Made by a program: the position numbers and the translations under genes. Positions 1 through 7,963 of a stretch of 9,354 nucleotides of DNA are shown piece by piece. How positions within the stretch are numbered: the first letter of the stretch is position 1; every line of letters starts with the position of its first letter. This DNA comes from an uncultured Methanomethylovorans sp. (GTDB taxonomy: Archaea > Halobacteriota > Methanosarcinia > Methanosarcinales > Methanosarcinaceae), in NCBI GenBank assembly GCA_937968035.1, contig CALBTS010000213.1:1-9354 (forward strand), written 5' to 3'. The notes under the pieces are model-generated. The model did no database searches and had not been told where the DNA came from. It was given only the letters and a program-made list of their open reading frames with translations.

Positions 1-34
1 TACACTCTTTCCCTACACGACGCTCTTCCGATCT
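1..34 (+). other. Illumina TruSeq adapter remnant (non-genomic)
   Basis: This stretch matches the 3' end of the Illumina TruSeq universal adapter / read 1 primer, recalled from its standard sequence; it begins TACACTCTTTCCC and ends CGCTCTTCCGATCT. It is untrimmed library sequence, not organism DNA, so true insert sequence starts at about base 35. Read on the - strand it extends the neighbouring helicase frame with the residues DRKSVV and a false TAG stop at 13-15. That peptide is a translation of the adapter and should be removed from any protein record. Confidence 0.97.
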
Positions 35-3000
35 TGAATTCGCGTTTCACCCTGGGAATCCTGAATTGCAAGCTGATCACTAAAAGATAAAAGAAGTTTT
101 TCGATTGTTTCAACTTCAAAAGAATTATATCTGGACTTATATTTCCCTTCCTCTTTTTCTTCGTAATTAAGTACGATCTTTTCATCTATCATTTTGTGAC
201 TGGTGTCAACCCAGATAAGATGAGATGAAGTTGAGGAGAGGTCTCCTCCGTTTTTGCCTTTTATTGTAAGTCCATGTTTTCTCTTTTGCTCTGGATCCTG
301 AATCCCGCATTCAAGTTTATAGCCATCTGGATAGAACTGGTTGATCGCATTCATAATGCTTGGATGCATTCTGTATTGTATTGTCAAACGTGCCTTCAAG
401 AAATCTTCTGCATCCTCGAACATTTCTTTGAAGTAGGATGTTGTTACGAGGTTTTTGTACCGTTCTACCATTTTTTTGATATCTTCTACATCACTTTCTG
501 TTACAGGAAGTTCATCATCCTTTGAATCCAGTTTGTACAACGGTGGCAACTGCTGATGATCACCAACAAGAATTATCTGCTTGCCAAGAAGCATGGGCAT
601 TAAAAGTTCAGGAGGTGTGGCTTTAGAAACTTCATCAATGATAACAAGATCAAAGTTCCTCCCTTCTTTACCCCAGAATTTGAATTTCCCGGTTTCAGTA
701 CAAGTTGCTCCTACAACATTTGCAAGGTCAATATACGTGTCCTTTAAGGATTCATATTCTTCTTTGGAGGCTGTGTCTATTCTTTTCACCCATTCAGATT
801 GCAAATCTATCCATCGTTTAGATTTGTTTAGCTCCTCTTTATTGTTAGATCTCTGGGTTTCAAGTGTTGACTTTATGTATTGTAATGCATTTTCATCGAT
901 TTTGAAATCACTTTCAAAAAGGCCGGATTTAAATAGTATTTTCGAATTATCCCCGATATCCATTGTAATTTTATCAAGTATTTTTTCAATATGATCAATT
1001 TCATTTTCAGCTTTTTTTCTTGATGATAGCAAAGCATCTAGCTGTGACTCTAGATTTTCATTTTCTGTTGTTATTCTCATCAAGTCTGCTTTATTGTTGG
1101 CGAGTTTATCTTTTAAATGAAGTTCATCAGAAATCTTAAAAGAAGCACTTGTAATTATTTTTAAGGTGGTACCCATTTGAGTAATTACAGATTCAAACTC
1201 TCTGGCAGGTTGAAGAGATGTTTGAAGAGTTCCTATCTGCTTTTGCAAATCTGAAGATTCTGTCAACCTAAGGATGTCCTGCAAAGAAGTGAAATGAAGT
1301 CTCAATTTAGAAAGTGCATCTCTCCACAAATCCCCTAATCTCAGCTCATTGTTCTTCTTTTTCAGATCGTTTATCGTATTATTTATAGTAATTAACTCTG
1401 TTGAAAGTTTTCCCATTTCTTCTGGATCTGTCATCCCGGCTATTTCGCCGACAATTTCTAACTTTTTTAATTCCAGCTCTTTGATCTCATCATTTTTTAA
1501 ATGATCAAGTTTTGAAATGAGGTCTTTTAATTTATTCATTTCATCAAGAGAAGTGGATAGATTTGTAGAACTGAGATTCTCTATGTAGCTCAGGATCTCA
1601 CCAATATCAAGTACATCAAGCTGCTTTTCTATTTTGATCCCAGCATCATCGAACAATTTTTTTATCTCAACCTGTAGTAAGGGAAGTGTTTCAGGGAGAA
1701 CGTGTGTAAACGCCACAAAGTCTTGCTGTACTGGATACACACCTTTCTGGTCTACATTCTGCAGAATAGATATTTGCTTTTGCAATGAATGTATCTCTTC
1801 TTTCACAATCTGTTTTCTGGAATGTTTTTCTTCGAACTTTACATTGAGATCATTAAGTTGTTTTTCAGTAGTTCCTTTTCTTTTTATTTCTTCAGACCTT
1901 AACTTAAAACACCTTTCCAGATTTTTGACAGCTTGCTCAGAACTTTCCATGTCGAATATCTTTTTCTTGTTTTCATCAACGGTATTCCTTACATTTTCTT
2001 TTACTGATTGGAACCACTTTGGAACCACATTTTCTTCTACAAAATCCTGACCTTCTTCCGTTGTCCTTTTTCCAATTCTGATAGGCATTATTTCTGATTT
2101 TTTCGTAGTCAATCTGCTAAGTGCATTATCCACTGCAAGGTTTGATTGTGATGCAAGGAGAACCTTTCCACCTCTGAGAACTGTTTGATAACAAAGCTCT
2201 GCAATTACAGTTGTTTTTCCTGTTCCTGGTGGTCCCTGTATCAAACTGATGTCTGGTGAATTCAATGATACTGATAAAGCTTGCAATTGAGAATCGTTTA
2301 AACTTGTTTCTACAAGGCTATCCGGCCTAACTTCTTCAGTCCTCGAAGGAGTTCTTGACTGGGTTATGTCAAAAATGAAGTCCTCCAGTTTTGGATTAGA
2401 TGCACTTCCTTCTTTTAATCTTTTGATGGCTTTCTTCTGGAGAATCACCGGAAGTTCATCCGAAAATAATGAATTTACAAAAAGACCTGCTGAAGGCAAT
2501 TTGTCTAAAGGGTCTGCTTTGATCTTTTGCTTTTCTTTTGTGTTATTGTCCTGATCAGAATCAAAAATATATTTTTCAGATAATTCTATCTCTACATCAA
2601 ACCATTCATTCGTGTCGTTTTTCTTTTTATCAGGAGTGATCTTCTTCTTAATAATTCTGACATCTTTTATTGTCCCTAGATCAATAGGGTCTTCCGTGTC
2701 TTCGCCCGGTTTCCATTTATTATCTGTTGGAACAGGGTGATTTAGAAGCCTTACCTCATCATCTATATAAAAACTCTTCAGTGCATTATCTGAACATGAC
2801 AAAGATGAAAGAGATATTGTTGCAGTATGTGAACTAGTGCGTGTGATGTTATTGTAGGCAATCCACGCTTGTTTGTTCCTCACAATAGACAAATATAGAT
2901 CTAGATAACCTTCCCATTCTTCCAAACGTTCTTCAAGGTTTTTTCTTCGGGGTGTTAACTTCAGCATCCAACTAAAGTCTTCCTTGTTCATGAATGTGGA

Positions 3001-3507
3001 ATCCGGAAGATCACTATTGTCATCGTCGATCACAAGGACCGGGCCTTCAATCAAACCTTCTGTGGGAAGACATCCACGCGGTACTCTTTGAAGATATATT
3101 TTTTTTACTCTTAGTCTTCCTGCTTTTCTGTCACATTCAAACACAACTGCTTGATCGTTGAATACATAAGCATCATGCAGTCGAATATCAGGCCTGATCC
3201 TTAATCTCCAAAAGCCATAATTATCATTGTCCTGGTCTTTAATTGTTACATTCTCGACCAGAAATGATACTGTTTTTGAATCTAGTTCTTTTATGAGTTC
3301 GATCAATCTGGCTTTGACGGCTTTCTCATTAGGTTTTCTATTTCTTGCAGTATCTATTCCAAGAGCATTTGCTGTATCAAGATCTATATTATAGCACTTG
3401 ATAGCATCTTCATTTAACAGAAGTCTAATATCCATTTTTTTTGAAGGTATATTATTAAATGTTGAACTTAGATCCCCAAAATCTTGCACCGAAATAGAAC
3501 CAACCAT
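35..3507 (-). CDS. Upf1/Dna2-like superfamily 1 helicase with long coiled-coil insert, C-terminus cut by contig edge
   Basis: Large ATP-dependent SF1B-type helicase (AAA_11/AAA_12, COG1112-like), expected to act on DNA or RNA in the cytoplasm. Visible motifs in order: Q-motif-like LNDSQLQAL (about 403-411), Walker A GPPGTGKTT (425-433), motif Ia LLASQSNLAVDN (450-461), Walker B IIDEVSKA with D958/E959, motif III GDHQQLPP (982-989) and motif IV QYRMHP (1044-1049). About 500 residues rich in Lys, Glu and Leu lie between motif Ia and Walker B and look like a long coiled coil. The first 400 residues match no domain I recognise. The start at 3505-3507 is supported by AGAGGA at 3515-3520, a good Shine-Dalgarno site about 7 bases upstream. 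About 1158 native residues are present. Motifs V and VI (the usual DSFQG and ALTRA regions) and anything after them are missing because the contig ends; the stop at 13-15 is in the adapter. The gene is divergent from brxB. It is not the Lhr-like or SNF2-like helicase known from some BREX types. It is probably an accessory or independent defence gene; function is inferred from motifs only. Confidence 0.88.
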
Positions 3508-3534
3508 TTTTCATTCCTCTGCTAAAATATCAAA

Positions 3535-3607
3535 GAATAAACATATAGTTTCTAAAGGACAATATTCAAATGTAAATATATTCTCATAGTATGTGATTAA
3601 ACATATA
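3535..3607 (+). repeat. Direct repeat pair GAWTAAACATATA, 60 bp apart
   Basis: Two copies of a 13-base element, at 3535-3547 (GAATAAACATATA) and 3595-3607 (GATTAAACATATA), differ at one position. Their starts are exactly 60 bp apart, close to a whole number of helical turns, so bound proteins would face the same side of the DNA. They lie in the divergent promoter region and could be operator sites or merely two AT-rich TATA-like sequences. Chance similarity in AT-rich DNA is quite possible. Confidence 0.4.
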
Positions 3608-3635
3608 TGAGGATTCTGATTAACCCTCTGTTTTT

Positions 3636-3661
3636 ATGTCACCATAAATTTGAAGTGACAT
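3636..3661. repeat. Inverted repeat ATGTCAC-12-GTGACAT
   Basis: A perfect 7-bp inverted repeat, with arms at 3636-3642 and 3655-3661 separated by 12 AT-rich bases, lies in the divergent intergenic region. The size and symmetry would fit a dimeric DNA-binding regulator, or a weak hairpin if transcribed. There is no U-tract typical of a terminator. No regulator gene is visible in the window. Confidence 0.35.
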
Positions 3662-3775
3662 TTCTTCTATCCAGCTCTGTTTTTGCTTCATTTCTTTCAT
3701 TTTTCCATTGCTTATGCAAACAATCCCACAATCAAAATCATATGACCAAGTTTAAATAAATTTAGGTTGAATTAT

Positions 3776-4366
3776 ATGCTGCCCATGAAGCTGGAAGAAA
3801 GATTAGAACAATTGAAGGAACAGGTCCAGAGCGATGATTTTCTAAAAGCCAAAGGACTTGGTAATGAAGTTCCTTTCTGGATATTCGATTATCCTCCGGA
3901 TAAAGAATTGCTGATAAGGGATACCATCCTTAAGATCAACTCGTCTTTGGAGAAGAGATCCATTAACGTTCTAATGCTGGACCTGTATGAGATCTGCCTA
4001 GAGCTCATAGAGAGTAAAATAAAATTAGAACAGGTCGATCAGTTCGAAGAGAAAAAGGGTTCTGATGAATTACTCAAAAAATTAAAACTTATGCTTAAGC
4101 CCGAAATACTGAAAAATGCCATTCAGACAAAAATGGAGAAAAATGGGAATTTCCAGATGATCTTTCTGACAGGTATCGGTAAGGCCTGGCCGATAGTGCG
4201 TTCACATTCCATTTTAAACAATCTGCAGCCTGTTTCAGGTAATATTCCTCTTATCGCCTTCTATCCCGGAAAGTATAGTGGTTTTGACCTTAGTTTGTTC
4301 GGTAAGTTCAAGGATGCGAACTATTATCGTGCCTTCAGGCTGATCAATGACGGAACTGATCCTTAG
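3776..4366 (+). CDS. brxB: BREX protein BrxB (DUF1788)
   Basis: Small cytoplasmic BREX component of unknown biochemical activity, generally required with BrxC, PglX and PglZ for modification and phage exclusion in the type 1 systems studied. The protein (196 aa from this start) matches the remembered DUF1788 pattern along its whole length: GLGNEVPFWIFDYPP near the N-terminus, LMLDLYEICLELI, QFEEKKGSDELL, then the diagnostic C-terminal block IFLTGIGKAWPIVRSHSILN, followed by IAFYPGKYSG and the ending FGKFKDANYYRAFRLI. Length is typical. Start choice: TTG 3767, ATG 3776 and ATG 3785 are all in frame. ATG 3776 is preferred because AGGTTGA at 3764-3770 is a plausible ribosome site 5 bases upstream, but 3785 (MKLEERL) would suit a leaderless message. 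It is first in the operon here and is followed by brxC after 28 bases. The usual upstream partner brxA (DUF1819) is not present. Confidence 0.93.
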   Translation: MLPMKLEERLEQLKEQVQSDDFLKAKGLGNEVPFWIFDYPPDKELLIRDTILKINSSLEKRSINVLMLDLYEICLELIESKIKLEQVDQFEEKKGSDELLKKLKLMLKPEILKNAIQTKMEKNGNFQMIFLTGIGKAWPIVRSHSILNNLQPVSGNIPLIAFYPGKYSGFDLSLFGKFKDANYYRAFRLINDGTDP

Positions 4367-4385
4367 ATATCCTCAACAATAAAAT

Positions 4386-4391
4386 GTGATC
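4386..4391 (+). promoter_or_regulatory. Ribosome binding site GTGATC deciding the brxC start
   Basis: GTGATC complements the internal part of the conserved 16S rRNA tail (GAUCACCUCCU) and lies 3 bases before ATG 4395. The same bases include the in-frame GTG at 4386 that would otherwise be the most upstream start, so this GTG is better read as part of the ribosome site. A related arrangement, AAGGTG followed by GTGATC, precedes pglX. Confidence 0.45.
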
Positions 4392-4394
4392 GAT

Positions 4395-7300
4395 ATGACT
4401 GCTGCAATAAAGATACATGATCTATTCCAAAAAGACATCAGACGAGAGATCAATGGTGTTATTAAAGTAGATCAATATGATGAAGACAGCGTATATACTG
4501 AACTGGATGAATATGTTGTAACCAAAGAGACATTGAAGCATCTGGATACCTTTTTTGACAGGTATCTCCACGCAATGTCCGAGCCTACCGATAAGACCGG
4601 AGTATGGGTCTCAGGTTTCTTCGGGTCCGGTAAATCTCATTTTATCAAGATGTTGTCCTACCTGCTGGAAAACCAGGTAGTTAAAGGTAAAAGTTCACTG
4701 GATTTCTTCAGGGAGAAAATAGATGATCCTCAGTTACTGAATACCATTGAGAAAGCTGTTACTTTCGGAACTAAGGATGTAATTCTCTTCAACATTGATT
4801 CAAAGGCGAACACGTTGAACAGAAGCGATGAGCTGATCGTGAACATTCTCATGCGGGTGCTCAATGAGAAAAGGGGTTTCTATGGGGATGTGCTATGGAT
4901 CGCTGATATGGAAGAGGACCTTGTGAACAAGGGCCTGTATGATAAGTTCAAGGATGAGTTCAGGCAGCTCAATGGGGAATCCTGGGAAGAGAAAAGGGAT
5001 ACTTATGTTTTTGAGCAGGATCATATCATTGAGGCGCTTGTAAATTGTGATTACCAAAGCAAGGAATCTCTTGAAAGGCTTTTCCAGTCCGATGGCAGTA
5101 CTTATCACTTCAGTGTGGAGAAGTTCGCTGAAAAGGTGAAGAAATATTGTGATTCCAAGGGTAAGGACCATCAGGTCATCTTCCTGATCGATGAGATAGG
5201 GCAGTATATTGGCGAGAACAGTGATCTGATGCTGAACCTGCAGACCATTGTTGAGGAACTGGGTACGAAACTTGCAGGCAAAGCATGGGTGGTCGTTACT
5301 TCACAGGCTGACATTGATGCTGTGACCAAGGAAAAAGTGAAAGGTTATGACTTTTCGAAGATCCAGGGGCGTTTTGATACACGTCTGAGCCTTTCCAGTG
5401 CCAATGTGGACGAGGTCATCAAAAAGAGGATACTTGCGAAGAAACAGGTCTATGAGGAGACTTTGTCCTTATATTACGAGGAAAAGAAGACCATTCTCAA
5501 GAACCTGCTGACCTTCTCCCCCGGTGGGGCTGAAATGAAGCTGTACAAGGGGAACGATGATTTTGTGGACGTGTATCCCTATGTGCCTTACCAGTTCTTT
5601 ATTCTGCAGAAGGTATTCGATAAGATAAGGCAGACCGGTTTTACAGGGAAGCATCTTGCAAAGGGTGAACGCTCCATGCTCAGTGCTTTCAAGGAGGCTA
5701 CTGAACAATATGCTGAAGACGACATGGGAGTTCTGGTGCCGTTCTATACGTTCTACAGCACCATTGAGAGCTTCCTTGATCCTATAATTACCCGAACCAT
5801 CGAGCAGGCAAAGGATAATGATTGTCTTGAGGATGGGGACTGTGATGTGCTGAAGATCCTTTTCATGATACGGCATGTGAAGGAGCTGCAGCCAAGCCTT
5901 GACAACCTGGTGGTGTTGTCGGTATCACACGTGGATGGAGATAAACGTGATCTGAAGAACAGAATTGCCGGATCACTGCAAAGGCTTGAGAGCCAGACCT
6001 TGATACACAAATCCGGAGATCGGTACTATTTCCTTACCAATGAGGAGCAGGAGATCAACAGGGAAATAAAGAATATCGATATCGAGAAGCACAAGATCCT
6101 TGATGAGATATTCGAGTATGTATTTGAGTCCAATGAGATATGCCCGGCAAAGCATAAGGACTACAAGTTCAACAAGGCGATTGACGATAAAACTAAACCT
6201 GTGGCTGGTGCGGATCTTACCATAAAGTTCCTTACCCCTCTTTCTGATGATGTGCTAAGAGGCAGTAGCCAGCGGTCACTGTACGGCGACAATCTGAGCA
6301 ATATAGATTCCACTGACACTCTTCTGTTCATCACTCCTCCGGATTCCGAGTTTGTGGACCAGATACGCAATTACCTGAAGATCGATAAATATCTCAAGCA
6401 GAACACTTCCAATACCAATATAGGTGAGGTCAAGGAGATCCTCAGCAACAAGAGAAGCGATGAGGAAAACCTGCGTCTGGCTGCAAAGAAATCTATGGAA
6501 AGAGGTATTTCCGAAGCCAGGGTCTTTGTGGATGGCAAGGAAGTCACAAGTATTGAGAAGAAGAATCCAAAAGAGAGAATAAAAGATGGTCTGGACCTGC
6601 TCTTTGAGAACGTATACAAAAAGGCAGGTTACGTGACCAGGGATTTCGAATCTGACAGTGAGATCTTAAAGGTGCTGCAGGCTGATGACCTTGAAAAATT
6701 CGGATTTGGAAGATCAGATACCAATAAGCTTGCTCTTAAGGAAGTTCTCGATCACCTTAATATAAAACACCAGAGGAATGATAGCGTTGTCCTGCAGGAT
6801 CTCAAGGATAAGTTCAGGCGCAAACCTTACGGATGGAAGGAGCTTACTGTATCGGGTCTTGTAGCCACGCTGTTCGCAAGTGATGAGATTAAGCTGAGGT
6901 ACCAGAAGACGTATCTCGTTCTCAAGAAACCCAATGCTGAAGAAGTGGTAAGATACCTTACAAGAAAGGATTACGCTGATAAGCTTGTGGTGGAGATACG
7001 TGAAAAAGCGAATGCAGAGGTCATGAGAATAATCAGGTCGATCCTGAGGGAGGTATTTGATAAGACAAATATCCCTGAGAAGGAGAACGATCTCTTTGAT
7101 TTCACACATTCTCTGCTCAATGATGAGTTCATCAAGATAGAGCAGATATCAGGTAAGTACGAAGAAGAAAAGAGATTCCCCGGAAAGGATGAGGTCAAAG
7201 CCTATGCTGGTTTCCTCAAGCAGATACTCAATACCACAGACCCATCTGCTTTCCTGCAGAAGATATCCGATGAAAAGGAAGAGTTGGTGAAATTGCGGTA

Positions 7301-7961
7301 TGATGTTGAACCTGTCATCTCGTTCTTCGGGGGTCAGCAGGTGGAGATCTTCAGGCGGCTTTTGAAGAAGGTCGATAATTTTACCCGAGACAGGCAGTTC
7401 ATGGACGATGAAACAAAGTCCAAAGTACAGGATGTTGAAGCAATCCTGAGATCAAAGGAACCATATTCCGAGATCAAGTCACTGCCACCGCTGGAAGCAA
7501 GCATTGAAACTGCACTTACTGCTGCGCTTGAAACGTTAAAGGAAAAGGCTTTCAAAGAAATTGATTCGATAACAATCGAATTACAAAAATATATGGCATC
7601 TTATGCGGAATTGGATCAAGCTTTCAGGGATTTGATGCTGAAGCCTTTCAATCAGCTGAAGGAGAATATTACACAGGCCGGGGACTGTGTGTTCGTGCAG
7701 GCGCAGTCCACGACATTGAAGTCTTTCCATGAGCACGCCTATGAAAAAATAAAGCGACAGCTCCAAACCATCAGGGAGAAGAAAACGGATGAGGATAAGG
7801 AGCAGATTGTTCCAGTCAGATCAACAAGGGTCATCAGAGATGTATCTGTTTTCAAAACCAAAGATATCATCAGATCTGAAGAGGAACTGGACAAATACCT
7901 CAAAGAGTTGAAGGCCGAATTACTTAAAATGCTGGAAACAGACGATTTCAAGGTGCTGTGA
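4395..7961 (+). CDS. brxC: BREX P-loop ATPase BrxC
   Basis: Large ATPase at the centre of BREX systems (BrxC/PglY family), working with BrxB, PglX and PglZ; its exact mechanical role is not settled. The protein is 1188 aa from ATG 4395 (1191 if GTG 4386 is used), a typical full length. The N-terminus IHDLFQKDIRREINGVIKV is characteristic of the family. Walker A is GFFGSGKSH (residues 74-82, catalytic K80) and Walker B is VIFLIDEIGQ with D266/E267, followed by WVVVTSQAD, a sensor-like strand. The middle includes YPYVPYQFFILQKVF and GERSMLSAFKEA, also typical of BrxC. The C-terminal third is charged and helical, ending with EEELDKYLKELKAELLKML, a probable coiled coil. No frameshift or internal stop is seen and the ATPase residues are intact. 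It sits 28 bases after brxB, and its TGA is two bases from the pglX ATG, so the three genes form one operon. Confidence 0.95.
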   Translation: MTAAIKIHDLFQKDIRREINGVIKVDQYDEDSVYTELDEYVVTKETLKHLDTFFDRYLHAMSEPTDKTGVWVSGFFGSGKSHFIKMLSYLLENQVVKGKSSLDFFREKIDDPQLLNTIEKAVTFGTKDVILFNIDSKANTLNRSDELIVNILMRVLNEKRGFYGDVLWIADMEEDLVNKGLYDKFKDEFRQLNGESWEEKRDTYVFEQDHIIEALVNCDYQSKESLERLFQSDGSTYHFSVEKFAEKVKKYCDSKGKDHQVIFLIDEIGQYIGENSDLMLNLQTIVEELGTKLAGKAWVVVTSQADIDAVTKEKVKGYDFSKIQGRFDTRLSLSSANVDEVIKKRILAKKQVYEETLSLYYEEKKTILKNLLTFSPGGAEMKLYKGNDDFVDVYPYVPYQFFILQKVFDKIRQTGFTGKHLAKGERSMLSAFKEATEQYAEDDMGVLVPFYTFYSTIESFLDPIITRTIEQAKDNDCLEDGDCDVLKILFMIRHVKELQPSLDNLVVLSVSHVDGDKRDLKNRIAGSLQRLESQTLIHKSGDRYYFLTNEEQEINREIKNIDIEKHKILDEIFEYVFESNEICPAKHKDYKFNKAIDDKTKPVAGADLTIKFLTPLSDDVLRGSSQRSLYGDNLSNIDSTDTLLFITPPDSEFVDQIRNYLKIDKYLKQNTSNTNIGEVKEILSNKRSDEENLRLAAKKSMERGISEARVFVDGKEVTSIEKKNPKERIKDGLDLLFENVYKKAGYVTRDFESDSEILKVLQADDLEKFGFGRSDTNKLALKEVLDHLNIKHQRNDSVVLQDLKDKFRRKPYGWKELTVSGLVATLFASDEIKLRYQKTYLVLKKPNAEEVVRYLTRKDYADKLVVEIREKANAEVMRIIRSILREVFDKTNIPEKENDLFDFTHSLLNDEFIKIEQISGKYEEEKRFPGKDEVKAYAGFLKQILNTTDPSAFLQKISDEKEELVKLRYDVEPVISFFGGQQVEIFRRLLKKVDNFTRDRQFMDDETKSKVQDVEAILRSKEPYSEIKSLPPLEASIETALTAALETLKEKAFKEIDSITIELQKYMASYAELDQAFRDLMLKPFNQLKENITQAGDCVFVQAQSTTLKSFHEHAYEKIKRQLQTIREKKTDEDKEQIVPVRSTRVIRDVSVFKTKDIIRSEEELDKYLKELKAELLKMLETDDFKVL
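7562..7583 (+). other. Possible hairpin inside brxC
   Basis: Perfect 7-bp arms ATTCGAT (7564-7570) and ATCGAAT (7575-7581) flank the loop AACA. In RNA a G-U and a U-A pair extend the stem to nine pairs. It lies in a locally AT-rich patch of brxC (19 of 60 G+C in the row from 7561). It may be a chance product of the codons for EIDSITIEL or an intragenic RNA element. There is no U-tract, so it is not a standard terminator. Confidence 0.3.
7950..7955 (+). promoter_or_regulatory. Ribosome binding site for pglX inside the end of brxC
   Basis: AAGGTG lies 8 bases before ATG 7964 and within the last codons of brxC. The following TGTGATC contains the brxC stop TGA (7959-7961), and the pglX ATG starts two bases after that stop. 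This layout predicts translational coupling of BrxC and PglX. Confidence 0.65.
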
Positions 7962-7963
7962 TC

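Larger units (their letters stand above)
3508..3775. promoter_or_regulatory. Divergent intergenic control region between helicase and brxB
   Basis: This 268-bp AT-rich region holds no credible gene and must contain both divergent promoters. On the - strand, the segment complementary to TAAATATATT (3573-3582) is a TATA-like candidate about 65 bp upstream of the helicase start. On the + strand, TTTAAATA (3751-3758) and ACATATAT (3601-3608) are TATA-like candidates for brxB. TTTAAATA is only 17 bases before ATG 3776, so a start site about 25 bases downstream of it would give a leaderless message starting near ATG 3785. The farther box would give a long leader. I saw no convincing bacterial -35/-10 pair. 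These assignments are by eye. Confidence 0.45.

Noticed and set aside
36..41. EcoRI site GAATTC directly after the adapter, possibly a cloning linker
   Set aside because: The following bases do not continue as any linker I know, and the helicase frame reads sensibly through them (QGETRIQ), so they are taken as genomic.
581..2050. Open frames of about 137 codons on the + strand under the helicase
   Set aside because: They are Ser/Phe/Cys-rich translations opposite the helicase coding strand, typical antisense shadows, without family motifs.
3709..3746. Bacterial sigma70 promoter for brxB (TTGCTT with TATGAC)
   Set aside because: The spacing between the hexamer-like words is about 27 bases, far from the usual 17, and no better pair was found.
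4386..4388. GTG as the brxC start
   Set aside because: It is in frame but overlaps a GTGATC ribosome site for ATG 4395, and the family N-terminus begins close to that ATG. The difference is only three residues.
4303..4954. Shared 13-base word AAGTTCAAGGATG in brxB and brxC
   Set aside because: It encodes common lysine/phenylalanine/aspartate codons in the same frame context and has no regular spacing or extension, so it is not treated as a repeat element.
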